Shown: positions 1 through 11,799, numbered from the stretch's first letter. The stretch is 64,000 bases of DNA from Torreya grandis (GCA_037957365.1 JARHVA010001426.1:2294501-2358500), one strand, 5' to 3'. Translations and numbers: made by a program. Notes: generated from the sequence alone by a model not told the origin.

Positions 1-1706
1 AAATGTGGTTCCCTGAAACTTGATTCCTGACATTTCGTTGATGTGAAAATAACTTTAATAATTGTAAAATTTAAAAATTCTCAAATTATATGCTCTCTTA
101 AATGCAAATATTTGGTTTGTGTAGAATATTTTATTTATAGATGTATGGTATCTCATCTACCAAAATTGCTTGAATCTTATTAGTTATCTTTTATTGACAT
201 GGATTGAATTATATACTTAATCATTTCATTAGAGAATTTTAGATTTTTTTGGGTAAAGAAAGGCTTAAAAAATATGTAAAACTTATATTTTAAAGGTACA
301 CATTTTTAATGGAAGAGGGTGACTTTTATTTTTCCAATTTTTAGAGTTATTACTTAAAATTTGAATAACATAGTGTGTGCGCGTATAGATACACTAGTTA
401 TGATATTATATATATACATGGATATTTGGATAGAGAGTTTTGTGACACTTAGAATCAGATTTATGAATGATGTACAAAACCTATCCTAACATTGACTTTT
501 TGGCACTAATGATTATACATGTTTACTCAAAAGTTTAAACTTAAATATATCAAATGGATGTGATTTTTTTTAAATTTACATATATTTGAATATGATATAC
601 ACTTTATTGAAAAATATAGTGTTAAATGATTTGGAATAAGTATATAATATTTTGAATATAAGGTCTTATTTTTTTATTGCTTCCATAATAATAATAAGAT
701 AAATAATAAAATATAAGAATTCTTAGGTAAAAAGTGAAAGAACATTTTAAATAATTAAATAAGTATTATATGAACAATAATTGGGTAGCCTTTCACAACA
801 AACATCATAATAATTGGGCCTCCCTCATCGATGCCTAACATATATTATAATTTTCATCTTTTGAGTATTATTTTATGTATGTAATATAGATAAATAGATT
901 TCAAAAAATTTATATTGTAAATATTTAACTCTACACACCTAATTTTGGTATAGGATTAATTACTAACACTTGCCCCAAAGGTGTAATTACACCGACAGGG
1001 ATGTAATTATATATTTTGGTAAAGAGGGTTTTTTTCAAAGATAAAAAATGTAAATTAGTAATCATACCTTATTCAAAATCCATGACTGCTAACCTCATAT
1101 TACCTTTTGTTCATGAAGTGTTGAGCAATAATAATATAATATTTTTGGTGAAGGTGATGATGAAAAATAAGGTTATGTGTTCCTTTGTATGACATGTCAA
1201 TTTATTGTGTGGGGTGGAGACTTTTCATTTTACGCGAGCTTGAGTAATGGGGAAGTGGTGGGAATAACAAGGCCATACAAAACATGAAATTGGTGAAAGA
1301 TTTAAAGGTGAGCTAGGCGGTGATGGTGAGGGGCAATGACAAAGTATTTCACAGGATGGACTTAAAGAAGTACAAGTAGATACACGTGAAAATTTAAGTG
1401 ACATGTCACATTTGTGAATGTAATTTTTAGCTTCCATTAAACTATTTTAGTTACTCAATACATGATTGAAACCTATGCCATCTTTAATGAAAATAGGTGT
1501 CAGATATCTAACGGTTCCTCTTAAAATGTAGAGAATGCACCACGTGTCAATGTAGACGAGTCTAAAACTAATTATAATTTTTTTTTAATTTTAATTATGC
1601 AAAACCTAATTAGATGACTCTAAAATCAATTAGAATAAAAAAGGAAAAGGCTTCTTAAATGAAAGATGCATCTTATATAACCTAATCGACCAATGTAGGT
1701 TGCCAT
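1..1706. other. AT-rich intergenic DNA
   Basis: No convincing gene is visible on either strand. The only structure noticed is a diverged repeat at about 985-1150 that resembles 2030-2185 (shared blocks such as GGGATGTAATT, TTTTGGTAAA, AAAGATAAA and a TAGTAATCATACCT/TAGTCGTACCT stretch). Confidence 0.6.
985..1150 (+). repeat. Dispersed repeat copy 1 (direct copy at 2030-2185, partial inverted copy at 3835-3890)
   Basis: The succession GGGATGTAATT, TTTTGGTAAAGAGGG, AAAGATAAAAAATGTAAATT, TCATACCTTATTCAAA is found again in the same order, diverged, just after the P450 fragment. Its TTGATAGTCGTAC core occurs on the opposite strand near 3850. This suggests ends or copies of an old transposable element. 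No family could be assigned and the boundaries are approximate. Confidence 0.5.
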
Positions 1707-2029
1707 ATGCAAATAGATATGGATACAAATATTTCCAAGCTTTTTCCATTCTTATTATTAATAACACTAATAGAAACCATTGTATATGTAATAGTAGTGT
1801 TCATTTCTCTTTATTCGGTGATTAGAGGAAAGGTAAAATTGCTATCAGGACCACAAACACTACCAATTTTGGGTAGTCTACTGGTCATGGGTTTAAATCC
1901 CCACTAGTATTTACGTACTCTCTCCAAGTGGTATGGTCGTCTAATGTGTCTCAAATTAGGCACCACCCCCATTGTTATAACTTCCTCTATGAACCCTGTA
2001 ACTACCATACTAAAGAATGTAAATTCTAC
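1707..2029 (+). pseudogene. Cytochrome P450 N-terminal fragment (pseudogene)
   Basis: The translation from the ATG at 1707 gives a hydrophobic N-terminal anchor (about residues 10-40, rich in L/I/V/F) followed by the typical microsomal P450 hinge: LLSGPQTLPILGSLLVMGLN. An in-frame TAG at 1905-1907 interrupts it. The same frame then continues as YLRTLSKWYGRLMCLKLG and TTPIVITSSMNP, which matches the usual P450 order of hinge, 'YG.lm.lklG' strand and 'vV.SSp..' strand. All conserved downstream parts (I-helix, ExxR, heme-binding Cys loop) are missing. Homology stops near 2030, where a dispersed repeat starts. About 105 of a usual ~500 codons remain. A functional P450 would be an ER-anchored monooxygenase; this fragment cannot be. 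An alternate ATG lies at 1719. Subfamily not determined. Confidence 0.75.
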
Positions 2030-2443
2030 TAGAAGGGATGTAATTTTTGTTTTGGTAAATCGGGGTTTTATAAAGATAAAGAGTGCAAATTGATAGTCGT
2101 ACCTCACTCAAACCTCATTAACCCCAACCCCATCTCATTTTTTGTACACAGAGCGTTAAGTAACAATACTCTAATATTCATTTTAATAATCCTTGTACAA
2201 CATATTTTCCCTAACCATTGCTCCCTTAGATTTTATTTTGTTATGCTTACAAAGATAGGCTCCAATTGTGATCATATCTTCTTCTAAGGGTCTAAGTATG
2301 TTTTTTCCATATATTCTTAACCCTGATATAACTTCTCCAGGGGTTCATATATTGGTAGCATGGACAAACAAAAGATATAAGTTAGACTCCAAAACCTCAA
2401 TGTATTGCCCCCACATTAGCGGAATAACATTATTGAATCTAAA

Positions 2444-2775
2444 GACATGATATATTAATGTATATGGGTTGATGGAAATGCTGACATGTGGCACACATCC
2501 CCCATAGTTAGTTATATGGGTCCAATATCCTCTTACAATAGAAGACTTAATGCTTGCTTGATTCCTTACAATGATAATCATCTCCTTTATATAGACCTCT
2601 ATCTAACTAACAATGGATGGGTAACCTCTTAATCCTAATGTAGGCCGGCCATTACCCAATACACTAATTCCACAAGTTACTCCATTATCTTAATATATTG
2701 GACCCATATAACTAAGAAGGATGTGTGCCACATGTCGGCATCTCCATCAACCCATATACATTAATATATCATGTC
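2444..2775. repeat. Inverted repeat, arms of ~81-85 bp with a ~166-bp spacer
   Basis: Arm 1 at 2444-2528 (begins GACATGATATATTAATG, ends GGGTCCAATAT) is the reverse complement of arm 2 at 2695-2775 apart from a 4-nt indel and a few substitutions. The arms are far better conserved than most repeats here. The single strand could form a long hairpin. Confidence 0.85.
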
Positions 2776-2989
2776 CCTAGATACATAGCATATCCCTTCC
2801 AGAATCAAATCGACATGACGACCTTGTCCATGCTTGACAATAGAAAATAACTAATAAAAGATGCCACCACCCTGTAAGTTACATTCCTCTTTGTAATGGG
2901 TATAGGCCATGTAAATCTAACAGTTACCATGAAGTCAAGTCATGTGTACGATATGGGCCCTCTAGTGTATGCTATCACCTAAAATACCC

Positions 2990-3475
2990 TGTCATTTCCT
3001 CTAACATCACCACCCAACTCACTTTGAAATCTTTCATCACTTGCATGTTGTATATGGGCTTGTCCATTCTTCTATGGGTATGAGTATAGTGTTTCTATAT
3101 GTTCTTAACCCTGATGTATTTTCTCTGGGTGTCAATATATTGACAACATAGACAAACAAAGGCTACAAGATAGACTGGGATCTCAATGTCTTATAAATAT
3201 GAATGATAAATTAATTATTATATTCTTAGTTTATGTTTCATCTTCAAAGGTATTTCTTATTTTGAAAACATTCTTTGTCATTTCCTCTAACATCACCACC
3301 CAACTCACTTTGAAATATTTCACCACTTGCATGTTGTATATGGGCTTGTCCTTTCTTCTATGGGTATGAGTATAGTGTTTCTATATGTTCTTAACCCTGA
3401 TGTATTTTCTCTGGGTGTCAATATATTGACAACATAGACAAACAAAAGCTACAAGATAGACTGGGCTTTCAATGT
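2990..3475 (+). repeat. ~190-bp tandem duplication separated by a filler segment
   Basis: Copy 1 (2990-3179) and copy 2 (3276-3465) are nearly identical. They share TGTCATTTCCTCTAACATC at the start and CTACAAGATAGACTGGG at the end. The 3193-3275 spacer is not part of the repeat; 3219-3272 is an exact copy of 4449-4502. Confidence 0.85.
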
Positions 3476-4305
3476 CTTGTCCCCACATCAATGACATTGC
3501 AATGTTGATTCTAATCACACATTGCACGTGGATCCCTATCACAATCAAATCCCTTGACAATAAAAAACATCTTATCAAAGATTCTGCCACCCTACAAGCT
3601 GTGTACCCCTTTAAAATAGGTGTAAGTCATGTAAATCCAACAACTGCCCTAAATCTGAGTCTAGTGTACATCCTATCACTGTGAAATATAATATCTCCTC
3701 CTTGCACAACTCATTAGCATGTCGTATGAAGAAACACACAATCTCATTTTGCACCGTCACATCCACCATAAATATAAGATTATTTTTCTTACCACTTCAT
3801 GTATAAATGGTGAAATAAATTGATGATCATGAGTTTCAAATGAAGTACGACTATCAACTTACACTCATTTACTTTACAAAACTTATATATACAAGTGTGT
3901 AATATAATTTTATATATATAATATTTTTATAATAATAATAATATTACTATTATATGATATATAATTATATATTAATATATTATAAATCTTTTTCTAACAA
4001 TTAAACTCAAATTTTAATTTTTTAATTATCATTTATTTTAAAAAATAAAAAAATAGATGACAATCAAATCTGTTTTACCATCACGAAAACCATGTGATTA
4101 AATAGCCGTCGATTGAGAGAGACATATCATTATGATGTGTATTGATAGAATATAGGTTTTATTTGAAAAAAGACACAGCTTAAGCATAGATATTTGTATC
4201 GAGAATGCTCCCACATAAATGCTGATTGCCACACCATTAACGCATGTCATAGAATATAGACATTTGTATCGTTTCATTGTTTCGATTTCGATTGACACAT
4301 ATTGT

Positions 4306-4336
4306 AGGGAAGGGAAGGGAAGGGAAGGGAAGGGAA
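4306..4336 (+). repeat. (AGGGA)n pentanucleotide microsatellite
   Basis: Six tandem AGGGA units. Confidence 0.95.
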
Positions 4337-5514
4337 GTGACGAATAAGAAGATGAGTAGAACCCTGCCTCACGTCACTCACTTTCGATTTCGTGCAAAAT
4401 AATAATAATAATAATGAATTTAGTTATATTCAATAGATTTTAAACTTTTATATTCTTAGTTTATGTTTCATCTTCAAAGGTATTTCTTATTTTGAAAACA
4501 TTATTTGTATTTCATTTCTTTGAGCTTTATGGAAAGGTTATAATTTTCAATCTGAGTTTGTATTTTCGCCAGATCCTGGTTATTTCCATTTTACAGTATC
4601 TTTGCTTTTGGCAATACATTTTATCTCAATTTTCTTTAGATATATATTTTTTTTAATAAAGCATATTTATTTACATATGAATTTAAGTCTTGTATTCTAA
4701 TTGTGAATTTACAAAAATATATATAAATAAAGCTTTAAATCTAAACTTTAGTTTTTGATAAGTTTTTATAAGTGATTAATATTCCTAATCATGTCAAAAT
4801 TCTATAAAATGAAATAAAATTAATTGATTTTGTATAGTTATTGTTAACAGATAAATCACTATTCACGTAACAATCACGTTGTCTCCACTGGGATTACTAT
4901 ACATTATTCTTGTTGTGCAACTTTTCTTATAAGAGAGACCAAGGGGACATGGGGTAAGGCCCATACTACAACGTGATTCAATCATCATGATGGTCACTAT
5001 GACTTAGGCTCTACAGAATTAAAGAATGTTTACATTGTCTTAACTATTAATTGTTTTACAAATATGCTACGTGCAAGTACATTTTAATCCAATGCCATGG
5101 TTATTTCACTTATTTTAACAATGATATTGCATAAATTTCTCATTCCAAGTTTTGATTGGGCTTTTGGATACATGTAATAAATGGTGTCATGACCATCGAT
5201 TGTAATGCAACCATTGTCTCACTTTCACCTCTCTAATCAAATCCTGTAGTAGGCAAAGATACACATTCCCAAGCCTCAAATTGGCAATTTACATTTTCAA
5301 TTACCACAAAATCACATTCATAATTTTAATCGTCTCTGTAGATCTGCATAAATCACTATGGAGTTAACACCATTTCATAACTTAACGCATATCATTTATA
5401 GAGTCCTTAATTATTATTTAACTTTCTGATCATTCTTCCACAACTCATGACCAGTTCGTAATTAACTGATTTCGCTTTTCAATCACACATTTTTCAAAAA
5501 GCACAAGCAACATC

Positions 5515-5823
5515 GAAAAGGTTGTAGTCCAACTGGTGAGGATGATGGTTGCTTATATCCATCTATTAGGGTACAATTCCCTCTACATACTCGATACAAA
5601 GAGTCAAGCAGTTAAGGCTAGGATTGTGCCTTGGTTAATTTTGACAGTGTGGATGCCCCTTACTCATGGTTGCTTAGCCAAATGAGCTCACTGATTTAGA
5701 TGTATGCTTACACCACATTGTAAATATACGATATATTTATTTCCGAAATATGGGTAGAGATGTCGACACTCTATGTAATTCAGTGATTCCATGTAATGCC
5801 TTTAGGCATACAATAAAAAAAAA
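5515..5823 (+). mobile_element. tRNA-derived SINE with TSD
   Basis: About 310 bp with the layout of a plant SINE. Near the 5' end is an RNA polymerase III A-box-like sequence, TAGTCCAACTGG (fits TRGYNNARNNG). About 40 bp downstream is a B-box-like sequence, GGTACAATTCC (9 of 11 positions of GGTTCGANTCC). The 3' end is a short A-tract (AATAAAAAAAAA). The element is flanked by a target-site duplication: CAAGCAACATC at 5504-5514 and CAAGCAACTC at 5827-5836, one indel apart. There is no coding capacity, as expected; it would depend on a LINE for mobilisation. A CCTTTAGGC-type small palindrome precedes the tail. I cannot name the SINE family. The near-intact TSD suggests it is younger than most elements in the window. 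Confidence 0.8.
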
Positions 5824-6180
5824 GTCCAAGCAACTCATACGCAAATGCTCCCTTTAACACGTCTGCGCTTGACAAGTCAATGTGCCTTTCATGGCTCTAC
5901 GACAACTATCTTTCCTAGACCATGTGGCCAAGTTGCCTAGCTTTGGTAATTGCGATCACAAAAGTTGTCTAGGTAATATCTACACTATAATTTGTACATG
6001 TGTCATTCTTTGTATAGGCAAAACAAAACTTAAGGAAAATAAAGGGTATTTGTAGTAGGGGTACACTTGATAGTCATGTATTTGTGTATCTACAGAGAAG
6101 GCATCTAAAATATGTGGAGATGAATCCTATCATGTGGATTGCAATGAAATGCCTCTAACATCATCATTATTTTTCAAAAG

Positions 6181-6258
6181 TATTAGTATTATTATTTTCA
6201 ATTTATATTATTAGTTTGTTTTAAAATTAGATTTGGAAATACAATTAAACAACTTTTC
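6181..6258. repeat. Left ~75-bp direct repeat flanking the ORF1-only LINE
   Basis: Shares TATTATTAGTTTGTTTT, AAATTAGA, TTGGAAA and AATTAAACAA in order with 7994-8070, at moderate divergence. Interpreted as a long TSD. Confidence 0.7.
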
Positions 6259-7993
6259 AAAAGTATCAATGTTTTTTGGATAGATGATTGAGGGTTGGTG
6301 GGTCTCTCACCCTTCATTAAACAAAAAGAAACAAAAGTACAATAAAATCTTGATGATCAGAGAAAACCCATGACGATTCAAGCAAAGAATCAAATACATA
6401 CCCAAACTAAACCAAAGATACATCAAAAAGCCCCAAACCTGATGAGCACCAATCATAACCATGGTACTAACCTTCCCACACGAGATACATATCCCTTTAG
6501 TCAAAACCCTTGAACCGCAACCCGAGCCAACGCAATGAGCCACTCTCCTTGCCAATGGAAATCCCCAAAAAAAAAATCAAATCCCTTACGAGCCTCTCTC
6601 AACAACTTTGCTATGGGAGTGGAGTGTCGTGGAAGGTGGTTCAGGGGTCAAACACCCCTTTTTTTCTTCCGCATTACCATCCAATCTTCTCCAGAGTGAG
6701 GATTCCCTGAAATTGGTGTGAATGCTTCAATTGAGGGATATGTAGAAATTGATTCACTTGTAGCTAGAGCCTTTGTTGGATTTACGGTAACATCGACAAT
6801 CTTAGTAATCTTCACCTTAAAATTTCTTAGAGAGGGTGCACAAGTCATGTTTTAAAATGACGCAACCTTATGATCAACGTGTAAAGTTTTTGCCTCTTCT
6901 CTTGTGATCGAAGTCGCTATATTAACAACAAATACTGTAAGATAACTAAAAAAGGCATCCTTACACCAAGAAGCTTCCACCTTCCTTATAATATGTAGCA
7001 ACTCTAACAAATAACTAATCTCATACCATTTACGACACCTAAAGGATAATCCCGGTTGGATCCAACAATTATCCTTGACTTTTAGCTCAATAATAGTTGG
7101 AAGGTTAAGAGAAATATTCATGCAAATAAGGATTCGTACGAAGGTGGTATGAGAAAACTGGGAGTTGAGGTGTCCACTGCCACAAATTCGCCCAATGGGC
7201 TGCGAATGGTTTACAAGCAAGTCGTCGACCAAAACTGGAGAGCCAAATACGACATCTCAACCCAAATGGGTCTGGGGAAGAGGGTTTCAGTAGGAAGATT
7301 AAAAGAAGGGAACTAGGGTTTCATGAACAGAATATACTTATCCCAATCCCAAATAATGTTTTGGAAAATATTGTTTCGATCCTCTAAGTGGTCGAAAACC
7401 ACAATGAAGAAGCCCTTAGCACAGGGGTAAATCTCCAATCTATCTTTTATTAATAACTGTCACGAATCAGAGATCCATTGATGGAGTGCAGGTAAGCTTG
7501 GTCAAAAGCGGTCAAATTTACAAATTAGTCCTCTGGCTGTAAACCACTCGTTTTTTATCACTTCCTCAAGAGCCTCATCCTCAAAAGAAATAGAGGGATT
7601 GGACTGATCAGCACCCAAGGGCTTTATTACTTGTTTAGTTGTCTTCTTCCGCCGGGAAACCACCTCAATGAAATATTCGAGGCTTTTTGACACCACCGCG
7701 TCCCCTTTCAGACCTACTGATCTGCCATTAGGGAGCCCCTTCTCCTGCCCGGTCGGCGCCATAGCGTACTCGTCCAGACCCAGAAACGCTGCATCCTCTG
7801 GCACCAAAACTCTCTTTACCTTTGCCACTAACGCTCCTGCCATCGCTTCAATTTCCCCTGCACCAACTTTGTCTGCTCCAATTCACCCTTCGTCTTTCCT
7901 GCGCAAAAAATCTGGGTTCAAAAGCCTAAACTACGAAGCGGCGGGAGCCATCATCTGCTATCCTTTCGTTGTTATTAATGTACCAATAACATT
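6259..7993 (-). mobile_element. ORF1-only LINE derivative (L1-like, non-autonomous)
   Basis: A ~1.73-kb minus-strand insertion lies between ~75-bp direct repeats (6181-6258 and 7994-8070). It contains a LINE ORF1 from its start codon region to beyond the zinc-knuckle-like area, then a T-rich 3' tail region ending in a short A-run next to the left repeat. No endonuclease, reverse transcriptase or RNase H sequence is present. Its base composition is visibly less AT-rich than the flanks. The complete 5' start, the 3' tail and the flanking duplications together suggest that it moved as an ORF1-only unit rather than being a random fragment, comparable in layout to mammalian HAL1. An internal deletion after insertion is the alternative. 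Confidence 0.6.
6560..7975 (-). pseudogene. LINE ORF1 (DUF4283-type, nucleic-acid-binding protein), decayed
   Basis: The minus-strand reading starts near 7970, with an in-frame ATG at 7843 (MAGALVAKVKRVLVPEDAAF). It runs with frameshifts and stops through a DUF4283-like region: NEWFTARGLICKFDRF, then a span of the type 'LHQW', 'CAKGFFIVVFDHLEDR' and 'LFMKPW'. A 'TFVRILICMNISLNLP ... IELKVKDNCWIQP ... FRCRK' stretch follows. This is the usual order in plant L1-like ORF1 proteins, which bind element RNA; the CCHC knuckle normally follows the FRCRK stretch but its cysteines are degraded here. A basic C-terminal segment (VMRKKKRGV, ~6650) follows. The assignment to this ORF1 family is by motif order only. 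Roughly 450 codons are represented. Confidence 0.75.
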
Positions 7994-8070
7994 TAACTAT
8001 TACTATTTTCACTTCATATTATTAGTTTGTTTTGAAATTAGAATTGGAAAAAAAAATTAAACAATTTTCC
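7994..8070. repeat. Right ~75-bp direct repeat flanking the ORF1-only LINE
   Basis: Diverged direct copy of 6181-6258. Confidence 0.7.
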
Positions 8071-8323
8071 TAGGTTTAAGATACATTTATCATTTTGATA
8101 AAGAAAATAAATATGTTTTTATTTCAATTATCATTGGTTGGAATATAATGATATAACAAGTAGATTTTTCAATAAATAAAATAAATAAAATTTTAAAGGA
8201 GCTAATCAATTTTTTTATCATATCTTCTATGAAGTTATATAACTTATTAATCTTATATAACTTATTAATATCTATTGACATTTTTTTTGTATTTTAAATT
8301 TTTCATGATCAAGAGTTTCATTT

Positions 8324-8729
8324 CATGGAGGGGGCAAACTATTTTTTTAAAATAAAGATTATTTTGCATAGTATGGTTCCATGGGATTCCTTATTTTTCT
8401 CAACAGAGGAAAAATAAAAGTTTTTTGTAGTTGGATGGTTCCATGAAGTTTAAAAAATAGGTTGCCCACCAAAATCACCACCCAATAATTTTTTGGAGGG
8501 AACGAACTAAAATTTCACCCACATGCAAGTTGCCACGAGGTAGGAAAAATTATTTGCTGGGATGGAGATGTAGTTGCCCCCCACCACTACCAGGGGCATA
8601 CAATCATCCCCCTAAATAGTCACTGCTCCACGTTTTCAACAAAAGGATTTGATTTTTGTAATTTTTGAACTGGTCGATTTGCATGGGACCACCTCTTGTA
8701 TAAAATTTGGTGCAGTTGCCCCCTCCATG
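8324..8729. mobile_element. Small foldback/MITE-like element with CATGGAGGGGGCAA ends
   Basis: The left end CATGGAGGGGGCAA (8324-8337) is the exact reverse complement of TTGCCCCCTCCATG (8716-8729). Further G-rich and C-rich blocks (GGTTGCCCACC, GTTGCCCCCC) lie inside. The ~406-bp interval has no coding capacity. No clear TSD was found, so the boundaries may be a few bases off. Confidence 0.5.
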
Positions 8730-8792
8730 GGACAAGGGTGTAATAAATGTAATAGTTTCATTAGGTGTACATTACACATGTACACACAACCA

Positions 8793-8924
8793 CATGTTTA
8801 GGTTGTACGTTGTATTAATACTACGAAAATTAATTTCAAAACCATAATGCTACAAATCCATGTTTAGGTTGTACGTTGTACTAATATTGTGAAAATTAAT
8901 TTTAAAACCACAGTGCTACAAAAT
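8793..8924 (+). repeat. 66-bp tandem duplication (two copies)
   Basis: CATGTTTAGGTTGTACGTTG starts at 8793 and again at 8859. The two units match through GCTACAAAATCC with a few substitutions. Confidence 0.9.
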
Positions 8925-11799
8925 CCACTCATGACCAGTGATCAAAATTGAACATGTCATAGCTTGTCCAAAGGATTGTGACCTATTTCAGAAACTTATA
9001 GTTGAAAAATCTTGCATAAAAAAAGTGAAATCCAAATTTTAAATTTCATAATTGAAGTGCTAATTTTTTAAATAAATGACAAAAGAATGTCTACTTCATT
9101 AAATAGTCATCTGCTAACAAATTGGCAAGGTGTCAGGTATTGGGAATCACTAATTAGTTGGTGATAACAATGATAGTTGGATTTGGGATTTCATTTTTTT
9201 TTTTTTTCTAATCATGAAAATCTTAAGTATGTTTAATATATGACAAGTTGGTGGCAGGGATGTTAGTAGCTAGGTAGAGGTGCCAACAACCCAATTCCAA
9301 CTTCCCATTCTTTCAACAAAGTAGGGATCATGCATGAGTTTGACAAGTCATATGGTGCTATGTTTACTAGTGTACCTTCTAGAGGAATTCATCAAGCTTC
9401 TCTACAAATTCAAATTTGCCATAGTCATTTGGTGTTTGTCTCACAAGATGGTGGAGCCATGCCAAATTCATGCCTTTCAGTTTTTGTTTTCACATTTTTG
9501 ATTCCTTGGGTAAGAGACTCAAACCCTATATGCTATGTTTTGAATTCATTTCTAATCTTCGTGCATTAGAATAAGGTGTCATGCTTGTATTGTTGTAATG
9601 TTTTCATAATGGATCATGCATAACATGAATAATGTTTTTGGATTCATGGTTCTGACATTGAAAATTTAGTCAAAGATTTCATCTCCTTTTTAGTTTACAA
9701 AGTCTTTGTAGTATTCTCTCGTTCAAATGGTTAACCACTCAAAAATATTTGGTAGATTTTAGAGTTAGTGTGCCCATCTACCTTGATACTCAACCATTCT
9801 ACATAAATTTTGGTCCATAATTATCAAATTTGTCTCATAGTAAAAAGGTAATCATATTTTCCAAAGGTAAGACCATCCTCCTCTCTCAAATTAGTGTTAA
9901 AACATTTAATTTTAAGGTTTTGATAAATTTGAATAATAATATCCTTTTATTAGAATAAATTAATTAGAACTTTATCGTCATTTTGATATACATGTTTGAT
10001 TAGAAATGAAGTGCCACCTACATAAGCACGATTTGTGTTTTTCTTTGCGGATATCGTCATGGTTAGCAAGGATATTATTTATTTTAATCCTGATTTACTA
10101 TCTTGTAAGCCCCTATACCTATAATATTCCTCTATTTATTTGCCATTGAAATCCTAAAAGCCATTAGTGTGCCACTACTTGGTTTCACATGAATAGTGCT
10201 CTAGATGTATTAGTGTGCTCTATTTTAATATTAAAATCCCTCTTGCTTGCAGATTCTGAGTTATGATGCACAATTCCATGAGGATTTATAATGGTAGCTA
10301 ATAAGCATTTAGATTTTGGCTTGATTTTTTTTGGTGATTTGAATACATTGATCTACTAATTTTTGCTCCTCTCGAGAGTACTTTTTTTTTATATTTCCAT
10401 GTAGAGGTTCTAGTTTGACATATTGTAATTTGTTAAAAGTTTCTCTTATTAACTATGTAGTTCTTGTTTATTTTGGGGGCTCAAGATATTAATGTAGTTC
10501 TTAATTTGGAGACTTGCTTGAGGCTCTATGGAGCTAGATACAATGCCTAAATTTTCCATTTGATAGAGCTCTGGCATTTCAATAGTCTACATGTGAAAGA
10601 AGAGGATTAACTAATAATTTTTCAAACACACTACACTCAAAGAATTCTGCATTACTAGATCCAAGTCCAACAACTTTTGAAGAGAATGCAAATATCAATT
10701 ATAAAAAAACAAAAAAATTGGCATGTTGAAATTTGAAATCAAGCATCTAAAATTTGAGGTTGATCGAGGAAGGACAAGATATTTTGCGATCCCCAATCAT
10801 TTTACATGGATTCATGTAGCCATATTAAAATTTGATCATTAAGACTTATTAACTGTAATTTTGATGGAAAAGTGTTGATACTTGATAGGAAAAAATGTGT
10901 CTTTTTGTGTTCTCTTTGATTGAGAAAAACATGTCTATAGTAATTATAAACTATATTATAGAGACACATAAGTATACCATGGTATTCTCTTGTTATTATA
11001 TATCAAAATTATTTCAGATGTCTATATTTTAATGAACTATAAACATGGAAATTATACAAGACCATTGTATGCTAAATGTTGTATTGAGATGTTCAATTAT
11101 CATACTCTGATTTATTTTGTCATAAATTGTTCTACCCTCAATTTATTACATGGTTGGTCTTTTGAGAGACTAACTTATAGAGGTCTATACTTAGTTTATA
11201 CTAAGTTGAGGGGCTTATAATAATTAAATATTTTCCTACTATTACCTGATGTATTTAATTGGATCTTCTTCAAATGTCACTTTATACTTATTCCCTCACT
11301 ACACTTAGTATGCGGAGCTTTGATTTGATATTCATACTATCGCTTTATTTGAAGATCATAAAATGGTATTTGGGATAACTTAATGTATAGGGTAAGTGCA
11401 TGGAGATGGGGGACCAAAAATTGAACATAAATTTATGAAATCAATTTTGCGTATGTGGTTCTATGACATAGACTTGGTATTACTGAACAAAATCACATAC
11501 ATAGTTGAATGTTAAAATTGAGTACGTAGTTTTAAAATAATAGAATCACGTACATGGTTCTATTGTTTTAAAACCAAACAAAAATCATCGATGCCATTCA
11601 TTTGGCATCAACACAAATCATGAGCAAAATACAATAAGAGGAATTGCATAGTTGAGTGAGACTAGGATAAGTAAAAATACTCCAGCAACCTAAATTCAAC
11701 AATGCCATACCAAAAGAGAGGTATGCAAACACATTTTAGTGCATTTAGAAATAAAATTAGTTAATTTTGTTGCATTTTTATTGAAATTGTTTTTTTTTA
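8925..11799. other. Intergenic region, no recognised gene
   Basis: AT-rich, with no convincing coding region. A possible degenerate exon on the plus strand at about 9265-9570 (open frame preceded by a partly open frame with PIPTSHSFNKVGIMHEF) has no recognisable domain. Around 11440-11580 there are several copies of a short palindromic-looking motif (GCGTATGTGGTTCTA, CACATACATAG, CACGTACATGGTTCTA), similar to motifs at 21925-22030. Confidence 0.5.

Larger units (their letters stand above)
2030..3895. repeat. Rearranged repeat block with direct, inverted and tandem duplications
   Basis: This block begins with the dispersed repeat also present at 985-1150 and ends with its inverted partial copy (3835-3890). 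Inside, 2270-2450 is related to 3065-3190 and 3360-3475 (shared 'ATTCTTAACCCTGAT' and 'ACATAGACAAACAAA'), and 2830-2985 is related to 3540-3700. It could be a decayed DNA transposon with imperfect terminal inverted repeats of roughly 60 bp that landed in the P450 gene, but no transposase is visible. Confidence 0.5.

Noticed and set aside
5515..5600. A functional tRNA gene
   Set aside because: Pol III boxes are present but no cloverleaf could be drawn, and the sequence continues into a SINE body with A-tail and TSD.
9330..9569. Plus-strand 79-codon frame as a gene
   Set aside because: Partly open upstream context, but no domain and no convincing splice structure; left as a note in the intergenic entry.
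10990..11220. Plus-strand 76-codon open frame
   Set aside because: No recognisable domain and no supporting context in AT-rich DNA.
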